64,000 bases of DNA from Betaproteobacteria bacterium (lineage in GTDB: Bacteria > Pseudomonadota > Gammaproteobacteria > Burkholderiales > UBA3065). Both the position numbers and the translations under genes were made by a program. The notes under the pieces were generated by a model. It saw only the letters and a program-made list of their open reading frames with translations. It searched no databases and was not told where the DNA came from. The stretch covers positions 62,001 to 126,000 of the forward strand of contig JAIXXL010000047.1 of assembly GCA_027490755.1 (NCBI GenBank). The letters run 5' to 3'. Shown here piece after piece: positions 7,807 to 19,652 of this stretch. Within the stretch, counting starts at the first letter, position 1, and every line of letters starts with the position of its first letter.

Positions 7807-8895
7807 TCAGGCCTCGGCGTCGGCAGCGCCCGATGCGACCTCTTCGATCGGAATCTCAAAGCCCGGGGACACCACCCGATAACCGGTCAGCTCATTGACG
7901 CTCTCGGTGAAACGCTCTCCGGCCAGGATAGCCATCAAGCGCTGTGCCGGCTTCTGCTGCGCCGTCTCCCGGCTCATCGCCAGCACATAACGCTCGGTGG
8001 CCAGCGGGATGAACTCCAGACCGAAACGCGCCGCCGAAGCCGCGACGCCAAAACCAGCATCGACCTGGCCGCTGGCCACGTGCGCCGCCACGGCGGCGTG
8101 GGTGAACTCCATGTCGCCGTAGCCGTGGATGCTCGACGGGTCCATGCCCGACGATTCGATCATAGCGTCGAGCAGCGCGCGGGTGCCGGCGCCCTCCTGG
8201 CGGTTGATGAAGCGCACGCCGGGACTTGCCAGGTCGGCCACGGTACGGATGCCACGCGGGTTACCGGGCGCGAGCATAAGCCCCTGAACACGGGTGACCA
8301 GCCGCACCAGCACGTGGTTGCGCGACTTGAGCCAGCGCGCGTAGCGGTTCCACAAAGGGGCTGCCATAGGCCCGATGGGAATGTGAAAACCAGCCACATC
8401 CGACTGTCCGCGGACCATCGCCGCGACCGCATCCTGGGAGTTGAGGTAGTTGAGCTCAAGCCGCAGGCCGCCCTCCGCAGCGACCAGTTCGGGCAGCAAC
8501 GCGACGGCGTAGCCGTGGCTCGCCGCGACCCGGATGGTGGGCTCGGTCTCCAACACCGCGCGGTTGATCTCGCGGTCGATCTCCTGCGCAAGGTTGTGCA
8601 GTTGCGGGCCCAGACGGGCCTGTACCCGCTCTACCGCCCAAGCCAGCGCCTCGCCCAGCGGCGCCAGTCGGGCGCCGCGGCCGCGCGTCAGGTCCACCAG
8701 CGGCGCACCAAAGAACTCCGACCACTCCTTGATCATGTTCCAACAGTGCCGGTAGCTGTAACCGACCTCGCGACTGGCCACGGTCAGCCGCCCATGATCG
8801 CGGATGGCGGTCAACAGCCTGAACAGGACCGGGTCGATGTTGTCGCCAGCACGGTCGCGAAAACTGAGCGCTGGCTCGATACTGATTCGGGGCAT
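7807..8895 (-). CDS. ModE-like HTH plus periplasmic-binding-fold regulator, probable formate dehydrogenase regulator (FdsR-like)
   Basis: The product is 362 aa. Residues 20-110 form a LysR/ModE-type winged helix (LFRLLTAIRDHGRLTVASREVGYSYRHCW, then LVDLTRGRGARLAPLGEAL). The rest is a type-2 periplasmic-binding fold (IRVAASHGYAVALLPELV, FINRQEGAGTRALLDAMI, QVDAGFGVAASAARFGLEFIPL), which resembles molybdate/tungstate or small-anion sensors. The gene diverges from fdsG over an AT-rich 177-bp region. In Cupriavidus a regulator called FdsR is also divergent from fds, so I infer control of formate dehydrogenase. Formate or molybdate are the obvious candidate effectors, but neither is shown by sequence. 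Confidence 0.78.
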   Translation of the reverse strand: MPRISIEPALSFRDRAGDNIDPVLFRLLTAIRDHGRLTVASREVGYSYRHCWNMIKEWSEFFGAPLVDLTRGRGARLAPLGEALAWAVERVQARLGPQLHNLAQEIDREINRAVLETEPTIRVAASHGYAVALLPELVAAEGGLRLELNYLNSQDAVAAMVRGQSDVAGFHIPIGPMAAPLWNRYARWLKSRNHVLVRLVTRVQGLMLAPGNPRGIRTVADLASPGVRFINRQEGAGTRALLDAMIESSGMDPSSIHGYGDMEFTHAAVAAHVASGQVDAGFGVAASAARFGLEFIPLATERYVLAMSRETAQQKPAQRLMAILAGERFTESVNELTGYRVVSPGFEIPIEEVASGAADAEA

Positions 8896-9072
8896 GAAAA
8901 GGCCTTAAAGTTATAACCAAGATTTCATATAGCCAATACCCTAGCAGGTGTTTAATCTTCAGTCCATCAGGGTGTGCACGCCCAAAAAAACTACAATCTG
9001 GTGCATATCTAAAATAGCCGTCACTAGGGGTCACAATGCTCCGACAGACGGCACCGCCTGGAGGAGGCCAGA
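8896..9072. promoter_or_regulatory. Divergent fdsR/fdsG control region
   Basis: This stretch is clearly more AT-rich than its surroundings. It contains GTTATAAC (about 8909-8916) and an imperfect dyad GGGTGTGCACGCCC (8970-8983), both possible operator elements. A TAAAAT hexamer near 9010 could be a -10 for fdsG. GAGGAGG at 9061-9067 is a strong ribosome binding site that selects the TTG start at 9073. No -35 box could be assigned with confidence. Confidence 0.5.
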
Positions 9073-9576
9073 TTGAAAGCTGAAGTCCCGCCCATCGTGC
9101 GGCAGATCGAGGCCCTGATCGACCCGCTGGTCGATCTGCCCGGCGCCACGCTACCCATGCTCCACGCCATCCAGGACGGCATCGGCTACGTGCCGGACGA
9201 GGCCGTGCCGATGATCGCTGAGCGGCTCAATCTGTCGCGCGCCGAGGTTCACGGCGTCGTCACCTTCTACCATCACTACCGTCGCCACGCGCCGGGCAAG
9301 CACGTTGTGCAGATCTGCCGCGCCGAGGCCTGCCAGTCGATGGGTGCCCGCGACCTCGAGGCGCATGCCCGCAAGGCTCTGGGCTGCGACTACCACGAGA
9401 CCACTGCCGACGGCGTCGTCACGCTCGAGGCCGTCTACTGCCTGGGCAATTGCGCCTGCGCCCCCGCCATCCGCGTCGATGACGAGTTCGTTGGCCGCGT
9501 GAGCAAGGCCCGCTTCGACGAGGTCATCGCCGAGCTGCGCCAAGGCTCTGATGCATCCAGGGAGACCCGATCATGA
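9073..9576 (+). CDS. fdsG: NAD-dependent formate dehydrogenase gamma subunit
   Basis: The product is 167 aa and resembles NuoE: a helical N-terminus (VRQIEALIDPLVD) and a thioredoxin-like [2Fe-2S] domain with Cys pairs in CRAEAC and YCLGNC. It passes electrons between the FMN/NADH module and the rest of the soluble FdsABG complex. A TTG start at 9073 is chosen because GAGGAGG lies 5 nt upstream and no better start exists. The last codons overlap the fdsB ATG (ATGA). A TTG start for the first gene of a strongly expressed operon is unusual and may limit translation. Confidence 0.95.
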   Translation: MKAEVPPIVRQIEALIDPLVDLPGATLPMLHAIQDGIGYVPDEAVPMIAERLNLSRAEVHGVVTFYHHYRRHAPGKHVVQICRAEACQSMGARDLEAHARKALGCDYHETTADGVVTLEAVYCLGNCACAPAIRVDDEFVGRVSKARFDEVIAELRQGSDASRETRS

Positions 9577-11126
9577 GCATCACCGTCTACGTCCCCTGCG
9601 ATTCCAGCGCGCTGTCGCTCGGCGCCGGCAAGACGGCGGCGGCCATCGCCGCTGAAGCCGCACGCCGCGGCGCCGACATCCGCCTTGTGCGCAACGGCTC
9701 GCGAGGCCTGTTCTGGCTCGAACCGATGGTCGAGGTCGAGACCCCGGCCGGCCGCGTCGCCTACGGCCCGGTGCAGCCCAAGGATGTCGCCAGCCTGTTC
9801 GAGGCCGGCTTCCTGACCGGCGGCGTTCATGCATTGTCGTTGGGCATCACCGCAGAGATCGCCTACCTGAAGAACCAGGAGCGCCTGACCGCAGCCCGCG
9901 TCGGCCTCGGCGACCCGCTCTGCATCGAAACCTATGCTGCGCACGGCGGCTGGCAGGGCCTCAAGAACGCGATCGGCATGTCGGGCGCCGACGTCGTCAA
10001 GGAGGTCACCGAATCCGGCCTGCGCGGCCGTGGTGGCGCAGCGTTCCCTACAGGCATCAAGTGGAACACCGTGCTTAACACCCCGGGCGCGCAAAAGTAC
10101 GTGGTCTGCAACGCCGACGAGGGCGACTCAGGCACCTTCTCCGACCGCATGCTGATGGAGGGCGACCCCTACACCCTGGTCGAGGGCATGACCATCGCCG
10201 GCGTGGCGGTTGGCGCCACCCAGGGCTACATCTACCTGCGCTCTGAATACCCGCACGCGTTCAAGACGCTGCAGGAGGCCATCCGCCGCGCCCGCGAGGC
10301 CGGCTATCTGGGCACCAATGTGGCCGGCTCGGGCAAGACCTTCGAGCTCGAAGTACGGCTCGGCGCCGGCGCCTACATCTGCGGCGAGGAGACCAGCCTG
10401 CTGGAGAGTCTCGAGGGCAAGCGCGGCATCGTCCGCTTCAAGCCACCGCTGCCGGCCATCGAGGGCCTTTTCGGCAAGCCCACGGTCATCAACAACGTCA
10501 TCTCGCTGTGCTCGGTGCCGATCATCCTGGCCAAGGGCGGCAAGTACTACCAAGACTTCGGCATGGGTCGCTCGCGCGGCACGCTTCCGTTCCAGCTCAC
10601 CGGCAACATCAAGCACGGCGGCCTGATCGAAAAGGCCTTCGGCCTGACGCTCAACCAGTTGCTGTATGACTACGGCGGCGGCTCCGCCACTGGCCGGCCG
10701 ATCCGCGCGGTGCAGGTCGGTGGCCCTCTGGGTGCCTACGTGCCCGAGTCGCAGTTCGACATCCCGCTGGATTACGAGGCCTACAGCAAGGTCAACGCCA
10801 TGATCGGCCACGGCGGCATGGTGGTCTTCGACGACACCGTCGACATGGCCGCTCAAGCCCGTTACGCGATGGAGTTCTGCGCCATCGAGTCCTGCGGCAA
10901 GTGCACACCCTGCCGTATCGGTTCCACGCGCGGCACCGAGGTGATGGACAAGATCATCGAGGGCATCGACCTCGAGGCCAACATCGCGCTCATGCGCTCG
11001 CTGTGCGACACCATGCTCAACGGCTCGCTCTGCGCGCTAGGCGGTATGGCGCCCTACCCCGTGCTGTCCGCGCTCAACCATTTCCCCGAGGACTTCGCCA
11101 AAGTGCGCGAAGCCGCGGCAGCCTGA
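9573..11126 (+). CDS. fdsB: NAD-dependent formate dehydrogenase beta subunit (NADH/FMN module)
   Basis: The product is 517 aa. An N-terminal thioredoxin-like region is followed by the NuoF core: GRGGAAFPTGIKW (FMN site), CNADEGDSGTFSDR, GAGAYICGEETSLLESLEG (NAD/FMN loop) and the [4Fe-4S] motif ESCGKCTPCRIG with a later Cys in LCDTMLNGSLC. It catalyses NAD+ reduction in the cytoplasmic complex. It is coupled to fdsG and lies 10 bp before fdsA. Confidence 0.96.
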   Translation: MSITVYVPCDSSALSLGAGKTAAAIAAEAARRGADIRLVRNGSRGLFWLEPMVEVETPAGRVAYGPVQPKDVASLFEAGFLTGGVHALSLGITAEIAYLKNQERLTAARVGLGDPLCIETYAAHGGWQGLKNAIGMSGADVVKEVTESGLRGRGGAAFPTGIKWNTVLNTPGAQKYVVCNADEGDSGTFSDRMLMEGDPYTLVEGMTIAGVAVGATQGYIYLRSEYPHAFKTLQEAIRRAREAGYLGTNVAGSGKTFELEVRLGAGAYICGEETSLLESLEGKRGIVRFKPPLPAIEGLFGKPTVINNVISLCSVPIILAKGGKYYQDFGMGRSRGTLPFQLTGNIKHGGLIEKAFGLTLNQLLYDYGGGSATGRPIRAVQVGGPLGAYVPESQFDIPLDYEAYSKVNAMIGHGGMVVFDDTVDMAAQARYAMEFCAIESCGKCTPCRIGSTRGTEVMDKIIEGIDLEANIALMRSLCDTMLNGSLCALGGMAPYPVLSALNHFPEDFAKVREAAAA

Positions 11127-11136
11127 GGAGGATCCC

Positions 11137-13998
11137 ATGTCACTGCCACGCGACGTCGATTACGGCACACCCGCCCGCGAAGCTGAAAAACTCGTCACCC
11201 TGAGCATCGACGGCATCGAGGTCTCGGTCCCGGCCGGCACCTCGGTGATGCGCGCCGCGCAAGATGCCGGCAACGCCATCCCCAAGCTGTGCGCCACCGA
11301 CAGCCTCGAGCCCTTCGGTTCTTGCCGCCTGTGCCTGGTCGAGATCGAGGGCCGCCGGGGCTATCCGGCCTCTTGCACCACGCTGGTCGAGCCCGGCATG
11401 CAGGTGACCACGCAGTCGCCGAAGCTTGCCGAGATCCGCAAGGGCGTGATGGAGCTGTACATCTCCGACCACCCGCTCGACTGCCTCACCTGCTCGGCCA
11501 ACGGCAACTGCGAGCTGCAGGACATGACTGGCGTGGTCGGCCTGCGCGAGGTTCGCTACGGCTACGAGGGCAAGAACCACTTCGACGTCCGCTCCGGCAC
11601 CGTCAAGGACTTCTCCAACCCCTACTTTGCGTATGACCCGAGCAAGTGCATCGTATGCAACCGCTGCGTGCGCGCTTGCGAGGAGACCCAGGGCACCTTC
11701 GCGCTGACCATCTCCGGCCGCGGCTTCGAGTCGCGCGTGTCGCCGGGCATGGACGAACCGTTCATGGACTCTGAGTGTGTGAGCTGCGGTGCCTGCGTGC
11801 AGGCATGCCCGACCGCCACGCTGATGGAGAAGTCGGTCATCGAACACGGCCAGGCCGAGAAGAGCACCATCACCACCTGCGCCTACTGCGGTGTGGGCTG
11901 CTCGTTCAAGGCAGAGACCAAGGGCAACCAGGTCGTGCGACTGGTGCCCAACAAGGACGGCCACGCCAACCACGGCCACAGTTGTGTCAAGGGTCGCTTC
12001 GCATTCGGCTACGCCACCCACAAGGACCGCATCACCACGCCGATGATCCGCAACAGCATCGACGACCCGTGGCAGGAGGTCAGCTGGGAGGAGGCGGTCA
12101 ACCACGCCGCCAGCGAGATCAAGCGCATCCAGGGCAAGTACGGCAAGCATTCGGTCGGTGGCATCGTCTCCAGCCGCTGCACCAACGAGGAAGGCTATCT
12201 GGTGCAGAAGCTGGTCCGCGCCGCGTTCGGCAACAACAACGTCGACACCTGCGCACGCGTCTGCCACTCGCCGACCGGCTACGGCCTCAAGGCGACGATG
12301 GGCGAATCGGCTGGCACCCAGACCTTTGACTCGGTGCGCAAGTCTGACGTCATCCTCATCATCGGCGCCAACCCGTCGGCCGGGCACCCGGTCTTCGCCT
12401 CGCAGATGAAGCGTCGACTGCGTGAGGGTGCGAAGCTGATCGTGATCGACCCGCGCGTCACCGAAAGCGTCTCCGGCCCGCACTACAAGGCCGACTATCA
12501 CCTGCAGCTCAAGCCCAGCACCAACGTCGCCATCATCAACTCGCTGGCCCACGTTGTCGCCACCGAGGGCCTGATCAACAAGGCCTTCGTCGCCGAGCGC
12601 TGCGAGGCCGACTCGTTCCAGGTCTGGCTCGACTTCATCAGCAAGCCGGAGAACTCGCCGGAGGCCATGGAGGCCATCACCGGCGTGCCGGCCGAGCAGG
12701 TGCGCGGTGCTGCACGCCTCTACGCCACCGGCGGCAACGCGGCCATCTACTATGGCCTTGGCGTGACCGAGCACAGCCAGGGGTCGACCATGGTCATCGG
12801 CATCGCCAACCTCGCCATGGCCACCGGCAACCTTGGCCGCGAGGGCGTGGGCGTCAACCCGCTGCGCGGCCAGAACAACGTCCAGGGCTCGTGCGATATG
12901 GGCTCCTTCCCGCACGAACTGCCGGGATACCGCCACGTCTCCGATGCCGCCACCCGTGCCCTTTTCGGCAAGGAGTGGAACGTGACCCTGCACGACGAGC
13001 CGGGCCTGCGCATCCCGAACATGTTCGAGGCGGCGATGGACGGCACCTTCAAGGCGCTGTACTGCGAGGGTGAGGACATTGTCCAGTCCGACCCCAACAC
13101 GCAGCACGTCGAGGCCGCGCTGCGCGCCATGGAATGCGTCATCGTCCAGGATCTGTTCCTCAACGAGACCGCCAAGTTCGCGCACGTGTTCTTCCCGGGC
13201 TCGAGCTTCCTCGAGAAGAACGGCACCTTCACCAACGCCGAGCGCCGTATCTCGCCGGTGCGCAAGGTGATGAAGCCGCTCGCCGGCTACGAGGACTGGC
13301 AGGTCACCCAGCTGCTCTCCAACGCGCTGGGCTACCCGATGAACTACACCCACCCGGGCGAGATCATGGACGAGATCGCGCGCCTGACGCCGACCTTCCA
13401 CGGTGTCAGCTACGAGAAGCTCGACCGCCTGGGCAGCATCCAGTGGCCGTGCAACGACGAGCACCCGGAAGGCACGCCGATCATGCACATCGACGAGTTC
13501 GTTCGCGGCAAGGGCCACTTCATGCCGACCGCCTACGTGCCCACCGATGAGCGCACCAACCGCGAATTCCCGCTGGTCCTCACCACCGGTCGCATCTTGT
13601 CGCAGTACAACGTCGGCGCGCAGACCCGCCGCACCGAGAACTCGCAGTGGCACGACGAGGACATCCTCGACCTCCACCCAGCCGATGCGGAGACACGTGG
13701 CGTCCAGGACGGCGACTGGGTCGGTATCAGCAGCCGCGCCGGCAGCACCGTGCTGCGCGCGCGTGTCACCGAGCGGGTGCAGCCGGGAGTGGTCTACACC
13801 ACCTTCCACCATCCGTTCTCGGGCGCCAACGTGATCACCACCGACAACTCTGACTGGGCCACCAACTGCCCCGAGTACAAGGTCACGGCGGTCGAGATCA
13901 CCAAGGTGAGCCAGCCTTCCGACTGGCAGGAGCGGTACCGTAAGTTCAGCGACCAGCAACTCGACAAGCTGCCGCGCCGCCAGAAGGAAACGGTGTGA
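11137..13998 (+). CDS. fdsA: NAD-dependent formate dehydrogenase alpha subunit (molybdopterin, Fe-S)
   Basis: The product is 953 aa. The N-terminal NuoG-like part has a [2Fe-2S] domain, the His-Cys cluster motif HPLDCLTCSANGNCELQ, and two ferredoxin clusters (CIVCNRCVRACEE and CVSCGACVQACPT). The catalytic part begins with the [4Fe-4S] motif CAYCGVGCSF. Cys376 in CARVCHSPTGYG is the expected molybdenum ligand, followed by the bis-MGD domains. It oxidises formate to CO2 and, with FdsB and FdsG, reduces NAD+. AGGAGG at 11126-11131 is a good ribosome binding site. The stop overlaps the GTG of fdsC. Confidence 0.97.
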   Translation: MSLPRDVDYGTPAREAEKLVTLSIDGIEVSVPAGTSVMRAAQDAGNAIPKLCATDSLEPFGSCRLCLVEIEGRRGYPASCTTLVEPGMQVTTQSPKLAEIRKGVMELYISDHPLDCLTCSANGNCELQDMTGVVGLREVRYGYEGKNHFDVRSGTVKDFSNPYFAYDPSKCIVCNRCVRACEETQGTFALTISGRGFESRVSPGMDEPFMDSECVSCGACVQACPTATLMEKSVIEHGQAEKSTITTCAYCGVGCSFKAETKGNQVVRLVPNKDGHANHGHSCVKGRFAFGYATHKDRITTPMIRNSIDDPWQEVSWEEAVNHAASEIKRIQGKYGKHSVGGIVSSRCTNEEGYLVQKLVRAAFGNNNVDTCARVCHSPTGYGLKATMGESAGTQTFDSVRKSDVILIIGANPSAGHPVFASQMKRRLREGAKLIVIDPRVTESVSGPHYKADYHLQLKPSTNVAIINSLAHVVATEGLINKAFVAERCEADSFQVWLDFISKPENSPEAMEAITGVPAEQVRGAARLYATGGNAAIYYGLGVTEHSQGSTMVIGIANLAMATGNLGREGVGVNPLRGQNNVQGSCDMGSFPHELPGYRHVSDAATRALFGKEWNVTLHDEPGLRIPNMFEAAMDGTFKALYCEGEDIVQSDPNTQHVEAALRAMECVIVQDLFLNETAKFAHVFFPGSSFLEKNGTFTNAERRISPVRKVMKPLAGYEDWQVTQLLSNALGYPMNYTHPGEIMDEIARLTPTFHGVSYEKLDRLGSIQWPCNDEHPEGTPIMHIDEFVRGKGHFMPTAYVPTDERTNREFPLVLTTGRILSQYNVGAQTRRTENSQWHDEDILDLHPADAETRGVQDGDWVGISSRAGSTVLRARVTERVQPGVVYTTFHHPFSGANVITTDNSDWATNCPEYKVTAVEITKVSQPSDWQERYRKFSDQQLDKLPRRQKETV

Positions 13999-14849
13999 TC
14001 GACGACCGCCCAGCCTCTGCCGTGTTGGATGACGGCGCAGGGGCTGGGGCCGCATTCGCAGTGACCGCCTCGCGGCCGGTCTGGCGGGTGGGTGCCAGTG
14101 GCACTTCGCCAGCCACCGAATGGCTGGCCGAGGAGGTGCCGGTGGCTCTGGTCTACAACGGCATCTCGCATGTCGTGATGCTGGCCACGCCTTGCGACCT
14201 TGAGGACTTTGCCACCGGCTTCTCTCTCACCGAGGGCGTGGTCGAGGATGCAGCCGAGGTTCGCGCCTGCGAGGTGGTAGAGACCTGTGTTGGCATCGAG
14301 TTGCAGGTCGAGTTGTCGAGTCGGGCATTCGCCGGGCTCAAGGACCAGCGCCGGCAGATGGCCGGCCGCACCGGTTGCGGAATCTGTGGCGCCGAGAGCA
14401 TCGAGCAGGCGATCCGGCCGGTGGCACGCGTTGCGCAGCGGCCGCGGATCGACTTGGCGCGTGTCAACACCGCGCTGCAGGCGCTGGATGCGGCGCAGCA
14501 CATCCGCAACGACACCGGCGCCACACATGCTGCGGGCTGGGTCGACGCCGATGGTCAACTGCGCCTTTGCCGAGAGGATGTTGGCCGCCACAACGCGCTC
14601 GACAAGCTTATCGGCGGCATGCAGCGCCAGCGTATCGATACCTCTGGTGGCTTCGCGCTGGTCTCCAGCCGTGCCAGCTACGAGATGGTGCAGAAGGCGG
14701 CTCGTGCCGGCATCGGCGCGCTGGTGGCGGTCTCCGCCCCCACCGCGCTAGCGGTGCGGGTGGCTGAAGAGTCTGGCGTGGCGCTGGCCTGCTGGGCACG
14801 CGGCGACCGGCTCACCGCCTACACATTTCCCGAGGCGTTCGCCGCCTGA
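13995..14849 (+). CDS. fdsC: FdhD-family sulfurtransferase for formate dehydrogenase maturation
   Basis: The product is 284 aa from a GTG overlapping the fdsA stop (GTGA). It is an FdhD/FdsC homologue: [35 protein letters not shown]-type N-terminus, the redox pair in [10 protein letters not shown], and [16 protein letters not shown]. FdhD proteins pass sulfur from IscS to the molybdenum cofactor to give the Mo=S ligand needed for activity. FdsC is also reported to bind bis-MGD and act as a chaperone. Confidence 0.94.
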   Translation: [284 protein letters not shown]

Positions 14850-14886
14850 AGGCGTTGGCCCCGATATTCAGACGACAGGAGCAGAC

Positions 14887-15114
14887 ATGGACATCCATCA
14901 CCTGGCCAAGATGGCCAACCAGATCGGCAGCTTCTTCGAGGCCTACCCAGACCGCGAATTCGCCGTCAACGAGATCGCCGCCCACCTGCGCAAGTTCTGG
15001 GAGCCGCGCATGCGCGACGCCATTTTCAAGGACCTCGACGCGGTGAAGGCCGAGCTGCACCCCTCGGTGTACGAAGCCTTACTGCGGCTGCAAGGTACCG
15101 AAGCCGCGGTCTGA
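14887..15114 (+). CDS. fdsD: Formate dehydrogenase delta subunit
   Basis: The product is 75 aa with the FdsD pattern HLAKMANQIGSFFEAYPDR, EIAAHLRKFWEPRMR and LHPSVYEALLRL. It is a small cytoplasmic accessory protein found at the end of fds operons and is needed for an active enzyme in related bacteria. ACAGGAG at 14875-14881 is a ribosome binding site. It lies 37 bp after fdsC and ends 13 bp from the convergent modC. Confidence 0.93.
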   Translation: MDIHHLAKMANQIGSFFEAYPDREFAVNEIAAHLRKFWEPRMRDAIFKDLDAVKAELHPSVYEALLRLQGTEAAV

Positions 15115-15127
15115 GGCACCTGCGCCG

Positions 15128-15879
15128 CTAGATCTGGCGCAAGCGGTCGAGGCGATCCGCCACCACCCCCAGCCCGGCTTGGCGCAGCGCCGCCTCAGGG
15201 GCATCGCAGGCTGCCGCGCGGCCGCTTGACAGCACCAGCGCCCGGTCCGCCAGGCGGGCCAACTCCTCCAGCGAGTGCGTGACGTAGAGCATCGGCGTGC
15301 CGGTGCCGTCGCGCAGCTTTAACAGCCAATCCATGATCTCGTCGCGGCGCGCAAAGTCGAGTGCCGAAAGCGGCTCGTCAAGCAGCAGCAGCGCCGGCCG
15401 CGTGGCCATGGCGCGGGCGATGGCCACGCGCTGACGCTCGCCACCGGAAAGCGTGTCAACGCGCCTGCGCAGCAGGCCGCCGATGCCCAGCAAGCCGACC
15501 AGAGCGTCGACGCCCACCCGGCTCTCGTCGCGGCTATCGGCGGCGCCGTCGTCACGCTGCCAGCGCAGGCCGTAGGCGATGTTGCCGGCCACATCCAGAT
15601 GCTCGAACAGGCTCGCCTCCTGGAACACGTAACCGATGCGGCGGCGCCAAGCCGGCACACGGACGCCAGCCGCGTCGTCCTGCCACACGCGAGGACCCAG
15701 CGCCACGCGACCGGCCGCCGATGGCTCGAGGCCGGCGATGGCGCGCAGCAGAGTGGTCTTGCCCGACCCCGAGGCGCCGAACAGAACGCTGATGCCGCTG
15801 GCGGGGAGCTGAAAGTCAGCCTCCAGCGCGAAGGCGGGCCCGTGACTGAGCCGCAACGACACCGACAACAGGTCGCCGG

Positions 15880-15883
<4 letters not shown>
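15128..15883 (-). CDS. modC: Molybdate ABC transporter ATP-binding protein (short, no TOBE domain)
   Basis: The product is 251 aa from an ATG that overlaps the modB stop (ATGA). It has Walker [13 protein letters not shown], signature [16 protein letters not shown], Walker [13 protein letters not shown] and the switch His in [15 protein letters not shown]. ModC is normally about 350 aa because of a C-terminal TOBE/Mop domain that binds molybdate. This one stops soon after the nucleotide-binding domain, so feedback inhibition by molybdate on the transporter may be absent. modA and modB upstream support the assignment. Confidence 0.9.
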
Positions 15884-17549
<1,666 letters not shown>

Positions 17550-17583
17550 TCAACGCGGACTTGCGTCGGGACCCACAGGTTGG

Positions 17584-17599
17584 TGGTCCGGGCGTTGCT
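17584..17599 (+). promoter_or_regulatory. Sigma-54 (-24/-12) promoter for the aldehyde dehydrogenase
   Basis: TGGTCCGGGCGTTGCT matches the consensus TGGCACG-N4-TTGCW at 10 of 12 defined bases, with exact GG and GC dinucleotides 10 bp apart. Transcription would start near 17610, about 22 nt before the ATG at 17632 and just ahead of the ribosome binding site. Aldehyde dehydrogenases of the AcoD/ExaC group are often RpoN-dependent. The 200 bp upstream offers room for an enhancer-binding protein; GTGCCGC (near 17409) and GCGGCAC (near 17461) are inverted copies there. Confidence 0.72.
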
Positions 17600-17631
17600 T
17601 TCGTGAAAACCAGCCTGCAATGGAGGAATGC

Positions 17632-19152
<1,521 letters not shown>

Positions 19153-19180
19153 GCTGCGGCAGTCGGCATGAAAATGCATC

Positions 19181-19229
19181 GGGGGCCGGCAACGGCCCCC
19201 GTTGTTCTTGGTGGCCGGCAACGGCCACC
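19181..19229 (+). repeat. Two tandem near-identical GCAA-loop hairpins between ALDH and DUF779 genes
   Basis: GGGGGCCGGCAACGGCCCCC (19181-19200) and GGTGGCCGGCAACGGCCACC (19210-19229) each fold into a perfect 8-bp stem with a GCAA tetraloop. They differ only by one compensated base pair. Nine bases (gttgttctt) separate them. The U-rich stretch after the first could allow partial termination. The second lacks one. They may protect or process the transcript between the two genes. Confidence 0.8.
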
Positions 19230-19255
19230 CCTGTCACTCAGACGAAGGAGACCCC

Positions 19256-19636
19256 ATGGTCGCCAAGGTTGTAGCCACACCCACAGCGCTGGCCTTCATC
19301 GAGACGCTCAAGGCCAAGCATGGGTCCAACATGATCTTCCACCAGTCAGGTGGCTGCTGCGACAACAGCGCGGCCAACCTGTACATGGAGGGCGAGGTGA
19401 TGGTGTTCAACGACGTCAAGCTCGGCGAGCTGGGCGGCATCCCCTTCTATATCAGCGCATCACAGTACGAGTACTGGAAGCACACGCAGATCATCATCGA
19501 CGTGGTCGAGGGTGGCCACGGCGGCACCTTCAGCATCGAGGCCTCGGAGGGCAAGGCCTTCATGGCCGACTCGCGCCTGTTCACCGACGAAGAATGGGCC
19601 GAGCTGGTCAAGGCCGAGCCGGCACTGGCGGACTAG
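19256..19636 (+). CDS. DUF779 family protein, aldehyde dehydrogenase companion
   Basis: The product is 126 aa. ATG at 19256 follows AAGGAG (19245-19250). The DUF779 core HGSNMIFHQSGGCCDNSAANLYMEGEV is present with its adjacent cysteines, then GIPFYISASQYEYWKHTQIIIDVVEGGHGGTFSIEA. The family is cytoplasmic and of unknown biochemistry, but it is found repeatedly next to acetaldehyde dehydrogenases. It is probably transcribed with the ALDH through the two hairpins. Confidence 0.88.
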   Translation: MVAKVVATPTALAFIETLKAKHGSNMIFHQSGGCCDNSAANLYMEGEVMVFNDVKLGELGGIPFYISASQYEYWKHTQIIIDVVEGGHGGTFSIEASEGKAFMADSRLFTDEEWAELVKAEPALAD

Positions 19637-19652
19637 CGGCGCCGCATTCGCG

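Noticed and set aside
11140-14055. Very long open frame antisense to fdsA (about 970 codons)
   Set aside because: In GC-rich coding DNA the opposite strand often stays open. The translation is Asp/His/Arg-rich with no family features, whereas the plus-strand FdsA is unmistakable.
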